A stretch of DNA of 64,000 nt from CAAGNP01 sp964611185 (lineage in GTDB: Bacteria > Bacteroidota > Bacteroidia > Bacteroidales > UBA932): the NCBI GenBank assembly GCA_964611185.1, contig CAZSXE010000008.1, positions 7,820 to 71,819 of the forward strand, read 5' to 3'. A model generated the notes under the pieces. The model searched no databases. It was not told the DNA's origin and was given only the letters and a program-made list of their open reading frames with translations. The translations under genes and the position numbers were made by a program. Below, one piece after another: positions 1 to 8,277 of this stretch (position 1 is the first letter of the stretch; every line of letters begins with the position of its first letter).

Positions 1-332
1 ATTATAAGGTCAAGCCCCACCTGAATATTGACCGGAAGTTCGATATAATCTGCTATAAGATGAAATTTGGCATCGCCGGAAAATCTCGCCCCCTTGGAAA
101 CATACAGAAGCTCCGGCTGAATGGCAAACCCATAAGGGAGCTTGAAGTTAACTGCCAACCCCGCATTGAAACCGGTATGACTGTTTACCGCCTCTGAGAT
201 ATTTCCAAATTCGTAATAAGAATATGAAGTAAAATTCATCCCCCCCTTAATGCCAAATTTCACCTGTGCTTCCAAAGAGGAAACGGTAAATATGGCAATC
301 GCCACTGTAATTATTGATATATACTTTCTCAT
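1..332 (-). CDS. Outer-membrane beta-barrel protein, N-terminal part (runs off window)
   Basis: The reading frame starts at an ATG at 330-332 and stays open to base 1, so only about 110 residues are visible. A signal peptide (MRKYISIITVAIAIF, cleavage near SSLEAQ) is followed by VKFGIKGGMNF and alternating hydrophobic/polar strands with FNAGLAVNFKL and FAIQPELLYVSKGA. This is the usual beginning of the porin-like PorT/OmpA-type beta-barrel family of Bacteroidota, which lies in the outer membrane. No specific function can be given. The gene is downstream of serine dehydratase with a 33-bp gap and may share its transcript. Confidence 0.7.
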   Translation of the reverse strand, partial: MRKYISIITVAIAIFTVSSLEAQVKFGIKGGMNFTSYSYYEFGNISEAVNSHTGFNAGLAVNFKLPYGFAIQPELLYVSKGARFSGDAKFHLIADYIELPVNIQVGLDLI

Positions 333-365
333 TTCGAATGACAAATGTAATTAAAAAAGAATAAA

Positions 366-1580
366 TTATTTATTTCTCATTAAAAAAGCTAATCCTCCAA
401 AAGAAGTTTCTTTATAAATATTCGGAAGATCATGACCTGTCCTTCTCATCGCTTCTACCACCGTGTCAAACGGAACCAAATGGGTGCCGTCAGACATCAG
501 TGCATACTGAGTGACATCCATCGCCCTCGCAGCAGCAAAAGCATTCCTTTCAATACAAGGCACCTGAACTAATCCACAAACGGGATCGCAGGTCAATCCG
601 AGAAAGTGCTCCATCCCTATTGCGGCAGCGTACTCTATCTGCTGAATAGATCCTCCGAAAATCTGAGTAATGGCTCCTGAAGCCATCGAGCAGGCTGTAC
701 CCACCTCCCCCTGACATCCCACTTCCGCCCCCGATATTGAAGCATTCTCTTTAATAATCGATCCGATCAGTCCGGCGGTAGCCATGGCATAGACTATCTT
801 TTTATCTGAAAAATCATAACAGGTCTGAACAAGATATAGTACCGCCGGCAATACACCCGAAGAACCGCAGGTAGGTGCCGTCACGATAGTCCCTCCGGTG
901 GCATTCTGCTCAGAGACAGCAAGCGCATACGCAAATGTATAACCCCGCCTCTGCATTGTAGCCTGATAACTTTTCGCGTGCTGATAAAAAGAAGAAGCCC
1001 TCCTGCGAAGATTCAGCCCCCCTTGTATCACGCCGTCGTTATCCAACCCCTCGCGAATAGAATTTTTCATAACTATCCACCTCTGGGAAAGATAATCCCA
1101 AATATCCTTATCTTCAAACAGAGAGACATATTCCCAAAAAGAATAACCGCTACTCTTGCACCATTTGAGCACTTCGCTCATCTTGTGGTGAGGATAAAGA
1201 TCCTTTTTCGCCTCCCTTTTCCCGGTATCGCTGATATCTCCTCCCCCTATGCTGAAAGTTTTATGCTCGCGGAGCAATTGCCCACCCCCATCAAACGCCT
1301 TGAACAACATCCCGTTGGGGTGCTCCGGAAGGAAAACATCAGGCATCCATTCAATTTCCACCTTCGGTGCAATGGGATTGTTCTCAAGCAATGCTTCCTT
1401 TACCGCCACATCAGTCAAGTGCCCCCTTCCCGTAGCAGCGAGACTGCCATAGAGGGTTACTACAAACGAAGATGCTTCGGGGCACTCGCTCCGAAACATC
1501 TCCGCTGCTTTCTTGGGACCCATCGTATGACTACTCGAAGGTCCCTTTCCTATTTTGAATATTTCTTTTATGCTTTCCAT
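366..1580 (-). CDS. sdaA: L-serine ammonia-lyase (serine dehydratase), single chain, iron-sulfur type
   Basis: Converts L-serine to pyruvate and ammonia in the cytosol. The 404-residue chain has the fused layout: an N-terminal beta-chain-like domain with the SSSHTMGP motif, then the alpha domain with TAPTCGSSGVLPA, GCQGEVGTACSMA and LTCDPVCGLVQVPC. The cysteines in the last three segments are the expected ligands of the labile 4Fe-4S cluster that activates serine. I chose the ATG at 1578-1580 (MESIKEIFKIG), because a longer in-frame version to 1622 adds residues with no family counterpart. An 11-bp inverted repeat ends on the start codon, so translation or transcription may be controlled there. 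The gene follows the PII-like gene by 54 bp. Confidence 0.93.
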   Translation of the reverse strand: MESIKEIFKIGKGPSSSHTMGPKKAAEMFRSECPEASSFVVTLYGSLAATGRGHLTDVAVKEALLENNPIAPKVEIEWMPDVFLPEHPNGMLFKAFDGGGQLLREHKTFSIGGGDISDTGKREAKKDLYPHHKMSEVLKWCKSSGYSFWEYVSLFEDKDIWDYLSQRWIVMKNSIREGLDNDGVIQGGLNLRRRASSFYQHAKSYQATMQRRGYTFAYALAVSEQNATGGTIVTAPTCGSSGVLPAVLYLVQTCYDFSDKKIVYAMATAGLIGSIIKENASISGAEVGCQGEVGTACSMASGAITQIFGGSIQQIEYAAAIGMEHFLGLTCDPVCGLVQVPCIERNAFAAARAMDVTQYALMSDGTHLVPFDTVVEAMRRTGHDLPNIYKETSFGGLAFLMRNK

Positions 1581-1631
1581 TTTCACTATTAAAACAACAA
1601 AGTAAACACTTATTTTGTTCAATAGTGAAAA
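1580..1631 (-). promoter_or_regulatory. Inverted repeat in the sdaA leader that includes the start codon
   Basis: On the plus strand TTTTCACTATT (1580-1590) is matched by AATAGTGAAAA (1621-1631), a perfect 11-bp inverted repeat with a 30-base loop. In the sdaA mRNA the 3' arm ends on the A of the ATG, so folding would pair the bases directly before and at the start. It could equally be a DNA operator for a dimeric regulator. The role is inferred; the repeat itself is directly visible. Confidence 0.5.
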
Positions 1632-1634
1632 AAT

Positions 1635-1928
1635 TTAAACTGTCTGCTCTATATTCCAGACGAAAGCCCTCACACCCACTTCTTTATTACGATTATCGAG
1701 TTTTTTAACCGTAAGAAGCAGCTCGTTTACCTTGTCATCTTCCACTACTGTCATAACAGCCGAATTCATTTCGGGCCATGTATGAGTGCCGCGACGAGGC
1801 TCTCCGCCGTGGGTGCCGCGACCTTGTACCTGTTCAAAGAAGGTAAAGCCACTGATATGAAGCTGATCAAGCATATATTCCACACGGGATGTGTTGGCCT
1901 GATTGAATATTATAAAAACCGATTTCAT
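1635..1928 (-). CDS. Small PII-like signalling protein coupled to the RND pump
   Basis: A 97-residue soluble protein beginning MKSVFIIFNQA, with a central glycine-rich loop (QGRGTHGGEPRRGTHTWPEMN) and a C-terminal strand VGVRAFVWNIEQ. Size, the strand-helix order and the loop between strands 2 and 3 resemble the PII/GlnB-like ferredoxin-fold trimers, in which that loop contacts a partner membrane protein. Its ATG overlaps the TGA of the RND pump by 4 bp (ATGA), so it is translationally coupled and probably stoichiometric with the pump. A role as a regulatory or metal/nucleotide-sensing partner of the pump is inference. The uridylylation tyrosine region of true GlnB is not recognisable. Confidence 0.6.
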   Translation of the reverse strand: MKSVFIIFNQANTSRVEYMLDQLHISGFTFFEQVQGRGTHGGEPRRGTHTWPEMNSAVMTVVEDDKVNELLLTVKKLDNRNKEVGVRAFVWNIEQTV

Positions 1929-4900
1929 TGCTTTTCAATTAATTCATTATTAACATTATCCTTGGTACTTTGATCATCGGGGGCAAGCTGCATAAAGATA
2001 AAGGTCTTACGATTCTTCTCCTCCTTATTACGCTCGCCGTGACGAGACATAACAGCGTACAGTACGGGAACCACAATCAGAGTTATTATCGTAGAAACGA
2101 GCAGACCGCCGATAACTACTATGCCGAGAGGCCTCCACATTTCAGAACCCTCACCGTTGCTCAATGCCATAGGGAGCATACCCAGCAGGGTAGTGAATGC
2201 TGTCATAAGAACAGGACGCAGACGAGAAGCTCCTGAAAGGGCGATGGCATCATTCAGCTCATATCCTCTGTCTCTCATAAGGTTAGTATAATCGACAAGA
2301 ACAATACCGTTCTTTACCACTATACCTACAAGCATCACGCACCCCAAGGCCCCGATCATATCGAGAGAGGTCCCTGTAATCCACAATGCTAAAATTACAC
2401 CGGTGATGGCAAACGGTACAGATGCCATAATAATGGCAGGTTTAGAGAACGACTCGAACTGTGATGCCATAACAATATACACAAAAAGGATGATAAGCAT
2501 CAACAATACGCTTATGTCGGCAAATGTCTCCTGCTGATCCTCATAATCACCGGCAAGTCTGTAAGAGACACCGTTAGGTACGCTTACTGTGTTCATCGCA
2601 TTCTGAATCTGGGTAGCAAGTTCTCCAAGAGAGACTTCATAAGGGGTAACATTTACACTCAAATAACGCTGGCGCGATTTACGGCTGATAGTAGGAGGTG
2701 TCCAATATTCTTCAATATCTGCAACCTCATTGAGCTTTATCATTGCACCGGTAGGTGTAGGAATAGATAAATCCTGAATGTCGGAGATGGAATTTCTATC
2801 TTTCTCTTTCAGTCTTACAATAATGTCGTACTCATCACCATCTTCTTTCAAAAATCCGCTCGACATTCCGTTGATACGATTTCTCACATAAGCAGAGACC
2901 GCCGCAGAAGTAAGACCGTGAAGGGCAAGTTTTTCCTTATCTACGACTATTTTAAGCTCTGCCCTGTCCTCATCTCTGCTACTGTAAATATCCCTTGCAC
3001 CAGAAACATTGTCTTTCACCACTTTCATTACCTCTTCGGCAAAAATATTAGTCTGGTCGAAATCATAACCATAAATTTCGATACTTACCGATGAGGAACC
3101 TCCCCCCATACCGCCCGAAACAGCACATTGATACTCTATTATCTCGGGATAAGTACTCATCTCGTTACGGAGAATTTCAGCTATTTCAAAGATTGATCTT
3201 TCGCGCTCATTTTTCTTATTGCAGACTACTGTCATAGCGATTTTATTGTTCGTAGTAGAGGAGAACATCGCAGATACTCCCGCTTCGTCATTGCTACCGG
3301 CAGAGGTAGAAATGATTCTGATTTCGGGAATCAACGCTTCAAATCGTGTCTCAAGAAGACGAGCTGTTTTAAGAGTCTCTTCAATTCTGGTACCTCTCTG
3401 AAGTTCAATGCTGACATTCAATATTCCATTATCGGACTGCTGCATAAAATCTGTACCCACTTCACCTCTGAATACAGGAATGAGAGAGGCGCAGAAAATG
3501 AGAATGACCGTAATAATCGTCATTGCCTTATGGCGAAGACAGTAATGGAGAGCTTTTGAATAAAAAATATCTAACTTATTAAGAAGTCCTACGACATATT
3601 TTTGATACCAGTTAATTTTGGGAGGGATTTCGATTAAATGACCTTTTTCATCTACTCTTACCTTTTTGGCTTTCAACATCTTAGAACAAAGCATAGGGGT
3701 AAGAGAGATAGCCACTATTGTCGAAGTCGAAACCACGATGGTAACAATCCATCCGAGCTCCTTGAACATAATACCTGCCATACCGGTAAGCATCGTAAGG
3801 GGAACGAAAACAACAACAATAACCAAAGTGGTAGCAATAACCGATGTCCACACCTCATTAGTAGCATAAATGGAGGCTTCTCTCGGACTTGACCCTCGGT
3901 CAATGTGCTTCGATATATTTTCAAGTACCACGATAGCATCATCCACCACCATACCGATAGCTATGGTCAAAGAACAGAGGGAGATGATATTCAGCGAGCT
4001 GCCCACCATCATAAGATAGATAAACGCCACAATAAGGGCAATAGGAATCGTCAATCCGATGATTACAGTAGCTCGCCACTTTCCGAGGAAGAAAAATACT
4101 ACAAATACTACAAACAGTAATGCGTATAAAATGGACTCTTCAAGGCTTGAGATGGAATTTTCAATCTCTTCAGAGGAGTCATATATAAGATCTATATTAA
4201 TATCCGCAGGGAGTGTTTTCTGAATCTGGGCAAGTTCTACCCTCAAATCTTTACATATCTGCACTGTGTTGGCACCTGTTCTTTTGGTAACAATAAGCCT
4301 TACACCCTCTCGTCCGTTAACTTTTTCATCAAGAGACAGATCTTTTATGGTATCCCTCACAGATGCAAGATCTCTCACAAAAATCTGCTTGCCCAAGTTA
4401 GTGGTTGTCACCACAATTCCCTCTATTTCAGAGCTTTCCACATATTCGCTTCGCACCTGCACCTGATATTGCTCCTTATCCATCTTGACAGTTCCTGAAG
4501 AAAGATTCAGGTTATTACCGCTGATAGCACTTCCCACCGCTTCAAGAGGTATCCCGTAAGCATCGAGCTTGGTCTGATCTATATCCACATAAACATATCT
4601 GTCGGGAGAACCTGATAAAGAGAGGTTTCCGATTCCGTTTACGCGGTTAAGCTGTGGAATTACCACATCATTCAATATTTTATCGAGTCCGGGATAGCTC
4701 TCCTCTGCCGTAATGGCATATTGGACAATAGGCATCGAGCTTGAGCTGAACTTAAAGATGAACGGATTTGAGCACCCATCGGGCAGATTATCCTTAAGCA
4801 TGTCGATATAAGATCGAACATCGTTTATCACCTCATCAAGATTAGTCCCCCATTCCATCTCCAGCATAACCAAAGATATGTTATCCTTGGAGGAAGAGGT

Positions 4901-5140
4901 TATCTCTTTCAATCCATCTACGGAGTTCAAGCTGTTTTCAATAAGTTTAGAGACATTTGTCTCAATTTCACTTGCACTCGCCCCTGCATAGGTGGTCATT
5001 ACCGTCACATAAGGGGGCTCCATTTCGGGGAACTGGTCAATAGGCAGCTTACTCAGAGAGAAGATACCTATTATTATCACGGCTACGAAAATCAAAATTG
5101 TCGTAACCGGTTTATTAATAGCGGTTTTGTAAATACTCAT
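1925..5140 (-). CDS. RND family efflux pump, inner-membrane subunit (AcrB/HAE1-like)
   Basis: A 1071-residue proton-driven exporter of the AcrB type, acting in the inner membrane as a trimer within a tripartite complex. It has the N-terminal transmembrane helix, two large periplasmic loops (about residues 40-335 and 560-870) and the two six-helix bundles. The proton-relay residues are present: the adjacent aspartates D400/D401 in GMVVDDAIVVLE, and the lysine in GIVVKNGIVLVDY of the second bundle. Length is normal for the family. It lies between its fusion protein (2-bp gap) and the PII-like gene (4-bp overlap). Substrates cannot be read from sequence; drugs, bile acids or other amphiphiles are usual for the family. 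Confidence 0.95.
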   Translation of the reverse strand: MSIYKTAINKPVTTILIFVAVIIIGIFSLSKLPIDQFPEMEPPYVTVMTTYAGASASEIETNVSKLIENSLNSVDGLKEITSSSKDNISLVMLEMEWGTNLDEVINDVRSYIDMLKDNLPDGCSNPFIFKFSSSSMPIVQYAITAEESYPGLDKILNDVVIPQLNRVNGIGNLSLSGSPDRYVYVDIDQTKLDAYGIPLEAVGSAISGNNLNLSSGTVKMDKEQYQVQVRSEYVESSEIEGIVVTTTNLGKQIFVRDLASVRDTIKDLSLDEKVNGREGVRLIVTKRTGANTVQICKDLRVELAQIQKTLPADINIDLIYDSSEEIENSISSLEESILYALLFVVFVVFFFLGKWRATVIIGLTIPIALIVAFIYLMMVGSSLNIISLCSLTIAIGMVVDDAIVVLENISKHIDRGSSPREASIYATNEVWTSVIATTLVIVVVFVPLTMLTGMAGIMFKELGWIVTIVVSTSTIVAISLTPMLCSKMLKAKKVRVDEKGHLIEIPPKINWYQKYVVGLLNKLDIFYSKALHYCLRHKAMTIITVILIFCASLIPVFRGEVGTDFMQQSDNGILNVSIELQRGTRIEETLKTARLLETRFEALIPEIRIISTSAGSNDEAGVSAMFSSTTNNKIAMTVVCNKKNERERSIFEIAEILRNEMSTYPEIIEYQCAVSGGMGGGSSSVSIEIYGYDFDQTNIFAEEVMKVVKDNVSGARDIYSSRDEDRAELKIVVDKEKLALHGLTSAAVSAYVRNRINGMSSGFLKEDGDEYDIIVRLKEKDRNSISDIQDLSIPTPTGAMIKLNEVADIEEYWTPPTISRKSRQRYLSVNVTPYEVSLGELATQIQNAMNTVSVPNGVSYRLAGDYEDQQETFADISVLLMLIILFVYIVMASQFESFSKPAIIMASVPFAITGVILALWITGTSLDMIGALGCVMLVGIVVKNGIVLVDYTNLMRDRGYELNDAIALSGASRLRPVLMTAFTTLLGMLPMALSNGEGSEMWRPLGIVVIGGLLVSTIITLIVVPVLYAVMSRHGERNKEEKNRKTFIFMQLAPDDQSTKDNVNNELIEKQ

Positions 5141-5142
5141 GG

Positions 5143-6162
5143 TTAATTACCTTTTGCTATATTCAGTTTTACTCCGTCAATCAGCTTAGCCTGCCCTACA
5201 ATAACTAATTCGTCACCAACATTAATATCTTTGGAAATAATCTCTATCTGTTCATCGAAACGCTGTCCGAGCTTTACGAAAACTCTTTTTGCATATCCCC
5301 CGTTGTTTATGAAAACATATCTTTCATTAGAGCCTATAAGTCTCATAACTGCTTGATAAGGGACTACTATCGCTTGTGACTGTCCGAGAGACACCTTTGT
5401 ACGCACATACATTCCGGGGCGGAGAAGCTCCTGCGAATTGGGAATTTTCAACTTAACTTGAAAAGTGTGGGATGTAGCATCTATGGTGGGATAGACCACC
5501 TCCATAGTGGAACCAAACACCTTGTCGGGATATATTTCCGAAGTTACATTTACTTTCATACCTGCCTTAACAAGGGGAAAATATTGTTCCGGAATATTTA
5601 TTAACGCTTTTAAAGTGGAAATCTGAGTAAGGGTCAATATGGGCTGACCTGAATACAACTCTCCATCTTCGTAATTCTTAGCCGAAATAACACCGGAGAA
5701 CTGCCCTTTAACAAATGTATTGGCCTCTAAGAAATCGAGAGATTCCTTTGTCTGGTCATAAGAGAGCTTGGTCTGATCATAAGTCTGCTGAGAGATGGAC
5801 CCTGTCTTATGAAGGGCCTCCATTCTCTCCATATCGGTAGTGAGAGTGGCATAAGTGAGTTTAGTGGTATTATACTGATTTTGATCCATCCTCACCAGCA
5901 TATCACCTTTTTTAATCTTATCTCCCACCTCTACATATATATGTTCGATAGTACCCGTCACAGAGGGAGCTACACTCATAGTTTCATAACCTTGTAAGAT
6001 CGTGGATAACTGAACTTCGCGTGAAATAACGCTTTTATCAAGAATAGTGGTTCTTACGCGCTCTTCACGCACTGCATCTGTTTGAACTTCAGCCTTTTTG
6101 GGGCCACAGCCTGCCACGACAAGACCAAGACAGGCGATAATTGTAATTTTGGAAAAATTCAT
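5143..6162 (-). CDS. RND efflux membrane-fusion (periplasmic adaptor) lipoprotein
   Basis: A 339-residue HlyD/AcrA-type adaptor linking the inner-membrane pump to the outer-membrane channel. The signal sequence ends in a lipobox (LGLVVAGC, Cys near residue 19), so it is anchored as a lipoprotein. The lipoyl-like half (TIEHIYVEVGDKIKKGDML) comes before a short alpha-helical hairpin with MERMEALHKTGSISQQTYDQ, then a beta-barrel domain (LRPGMYVRTKVSLG) and a membrane-proximal domain. It sits 2 bp upstream of the pump gene and 16 bp downstream of the channel gene, all in one operon behind the TetR gene. Confidence 0.94.
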   Translation of the reverse strand: MNFSKITIIACLGLVVAGCGPKKAEVQTDAVREERVRTTILDKSVISREVQLSTILQGYETMSVAPSVTGTIEHIYVEVGDKIKKGDMLVRMDQNQYNTTKLTYATLTTDMERMEALHKTGSISQQTYDQTKLSYDQTKESLDFLEANTFVKGQFSGVISAKNYEDGELYSGQPILTLTQISTLKALINIPEQYFPLVKAGMKVNVTSEIYPDKVFGSTMEVVYPTIDATSHTFQVKLKIPNSQELLRPGMYVRTKVSLGQSQAIVVPYQAVMRLIGSNERYVFINNGGYAKRVFVKLGQRFDEQIEIISKDINVGDELVIVGQAKLIDGVKLNIAKGN

Positions 6163-6178
6163 ATTGCTATTTTTAATA

Positions 6179-7480
6179 TTATCTGTTAAGTAGTTTTTCT
6201 AATTCGATTTGTGCCTGAACAAATTCAAGCAGAGCCTGTACATAGCTGCTTTGGGCTGTTATCAGATTTGTTCCGGAATTGGTAACATCAAGGCTTGAAG
6301 ACATTCCGTATTCATATTTTCTCCCTATGTTGTCAAATACCCTCTGAGTTACCTCCACATTTTCTTTCTGAGTTTCAAAACGCTCAAGGGCTGATGTCAG
6401 ATTGTATTTAAGCTGTCGGTGCTGAATTTTAAGGGTCATTTCAGTATCGGCAAGTGTGTTCTGCTGCTGCTGATATGAGAGTTTGGCTTTCCTTAAAGAA
6501 TTAAACTTGTTCCCGCTCGAAAAAATGGGAACAGAAAGCGATAATCCTATCATATTGGGAGGTGTCATATTCATAGTCATCTCATCACTGAAATACTTTT
6601 TGGCACTATATTGATAGTACATACTTAGTGTAGGACCGTAAGCCCATCCCGCTAAATCCACCTGCTTTTTGGAGAGCAGCGTACTCTGATTGACGAGCTG
6701 GTAGGAATAATTATTATTTAGAATAAAATCTTGACTCAAAAGAGACATTGCGTTCCCTACGGACATCAAATCATCTACACCCTGAGTCAGAACAATCTCC
6801 GTATTTACACCTATATTCAAATATAAGCGCATAGAATTAAACACCATCTCCAAAGAACGCTTGGAACTACTCAGGGTAGTCTCTACGGTAGCTACCTGCA
6901 CCTTTATCTGATCCGCATCTGTCTGCTCTGAAACCCCTACTTCCACACTCTTGCAAGCGTATTCATATAGTTTCTTTATGCTTTCAAGGTTCTTCTCAAG
7001 AAGCGAGACCGTTTCCTGAGCGACTAAAGCCGAATAATAAAAGACTTTCACCTGATTGGTAATTTCCTGCTCATTCTGTTTATAATTAACATCAGCCATC
7101 TTCATAGAAATAGTTCCTATCTGAGCTCCTATTACCTGAGCTCCGCTCAATCCGACAGCAGCAGTGATTCCAAGTGTGCCATAAGGGGGCATCGCTATTT
7201 TGGTCCCCATAAGATTCATCTCATACCCCATAAGGTTAGAATAATCAATGGTACCGCTAACCTGCGGCAACATAGAAGAAATACTCTCCCATCTTGTAGC
7301 TTCGGCTTTCTTTATATCTATGGAAGCATTCTGAATGGTACGATTCCTCTCAATAGCCATATTGACAGCTTGGTCAAGAGAAAGATTTAAAATAGTAGTG
7401 TCAGAAAAGGTCTCTTGCGCTTTAATCTGAAAAAAAGAAGCGCATAAAACAAAAAACACTAAAATGGAACGATTAATCAT
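6179..7480 (-). CDS. TolC-family outer-membrane efflux channel
   Basis: A 433-residue protein with a signal peptide (MINRSILVFFVLCASFFQIKAQ) and the two repeated outer-membrane efflux protein halves: long amphipathic helices (LSLDQAVNMAIERNRTIQNA; SALERFETQKENVEVTQRVF) alternating with short beta-strands. It forms the trimeric outer-membrane/periplasmic tunnel of the pump encoded just downstream. The typical end of the second half (SSLDVTNSGTNLITAQSSYV) is present, so it appears complete. It follows the TetR gene by 15 bp and so is probably under the same autoregulated promoter. Confidence 0.93.
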   Translation of the reverse strand: MINRSILVFFVLCASFFQIKAQETFSDTTILNLSLDQAVNMAIERNRTIQNASIDIKKAEATRWESISSMLPQVSGTIDYSNLMGYEMNLMGTKIAMPPYGTLGITAAVGLSGAQVIGAQIGTISMKMADVNYKQNEQEITNQVKVFYYSALVAQETVSLLEKNLESIKKLYEYACKSVEVGVSEQTDADQIKVQVATVETTLSSSKRSLEMVFNSMRLYLNIGVNTEIVLTQGVDDLMSVGNAMSLLSQDFILNNNYSYQLVNQSTLLSKKQVDLAGWAYGPTLSMYYQYSAKKYFSDEMTMNMTPPNMIGLSLSVPIFSSGNKFNSLRKAKLSYQQQQNTLADTEMTLKIQHRQLKYNLTSALERFETQKENVEVTQRVFDNIGRKYEYGMSSSLDVTNSGTNLITAQSSYVQALLEFVQAQIELEKLLNR

Positions 7481-7495
7481 AATTATACTAATTAT

Positions 7496-8116
7496 TTAAT
7501 TTATATTTTTATCTGCAAAAAAATCATCTATTATTTTTATCCCTTTGGGTGTCGAAAGTCCTCTCAAATACATAACTACCGTACTGTAAAACAACACTTT
7601 ACGGCTGTATTTATTGGCATCGATATCATAAGACCAGTAAGAGGGACCTTTAACAAAAGAGATGAGAACCTGAGCTTCTATTTCGATATCCCCCCCATTA
7701 TCGATAAAAACTCCCTGTTCACGCCCATCAATCAATAGGAGCTTGATGTATTTTAAATGTTCTTCTCTCATTCCCAAAAAGGATTTCTCATAAACATTGG
7801 GGTAAAATCTTTTAATCTCCTCAAAAAACACCTCATTGGTATTATCCATGTACTTCGATTCAAAATCGTGAATTTTCAGAAGAAATTCGATAACATTGTC
7901 GGAAGAGTTAGAAATATTCAAGAGATACCTTTTTCGCTTTTGAGCGATATTGTAGATACACGCTTCAAGCAGAGATGATTTATCCTTGAACATTTCATAA
8001 AGCGTACGCTTGGATATTCCATTTTCTGATGAAATATCATCCATGGTCAAAGACTTGCAACCTCTTGACATAAAAAGCTTTGTAGCATTATCAATTACTC
8101 TCTCTCTTATTTGCAT
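7496..8116 (-). CDS. TetR family transcriptional repressor of the RND pump operon
   Basis: A 206-residue regulator. The N-terminal part is a TetR helix-turn-helix domain (MQIRERVIDNATKLF, then LTMDDISSENGISKRTLYEMFKDKSSLL), with a C-terminal all-helical ligand-binding domain of unrecognised specificity. It is the first gene of the leftward tetR-tolC-adaptor-pump-PII operon, the usual arrangement for a local repressor that also controls itself. A perfect 7-bp inverted repeat 18 bp upstream of its start is a likely operator. It diverges from kbl. Confidence 0.9.
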   Translation of the reverse strand: MQIRERVIDNATKLFMSRGCKSLTMDDISSENGISKRTLYEMFKDKSSLLEACIYNIAQKRKRYLLNISNSSDNVIEFLLKIHDFESKYMDNTNEVFFEEIKRFYPNVYEKSFLGMREEHLKYIKLLLIDGREQGVFIDNGGDIEIEAQVLISFVKGPSYWSYDIDANKYSRKVLFYSTVVMYLRGLSTPKGIKIIDDFFADKNIN

Positions 8117-8134
8117 ATCTTATTGAAAACTTAA

Positions 8135-8151
8135 AAAACTAAAATAGTTTT
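8135..8151. promoter_or_regulatory. Palindrome upstream of tetR, probable TetR operator
   Basis: AAAACTA and TAGTTTT are perfect 7-bp arms around a 3-base spacer, centred about 27 bp upstream of the tetR start. Position and symmetry fit an autoregulatory operator for the adjacent TetR-type repressor. The assignment is inferred; the symmetry is directly visible. Confidence 0.5.
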
Positions 8152-8240
8152 ATAATTTTAATTCGGGGCTTTTATCGGGTACAAGAATTATGCCGAATAT
8201 TTTTTATACATAAATAATTATAATTATCGTTACAAATATT

Positions 8241-8248
8241 TAACTTTG
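8241..8248 (+). promoter_or_regulatory. kbl promoter, -7 box
   Basis: TAACTTTG matches the Bacteroidota -7 consensus TAnnTTTG exactly, 29 bp upstream of the kbl ATG. No good -33 TTTG is visible at the expected distance. AGGAG at 8250-8254 lies too far from the ATG to act as a ribosome-binding site. Confidence 0.5.
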
Positions 8249-8277
8249 TAGGAGAATTAATTTAAATTTATCATATC

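Noticed and set aside
978..1592. Long plus-strand reading frame (204 codons) opposite sdaA
   Set aside because: Entirely antisense to a well-conserved enzyme gene, no family resemblance and no promoter.
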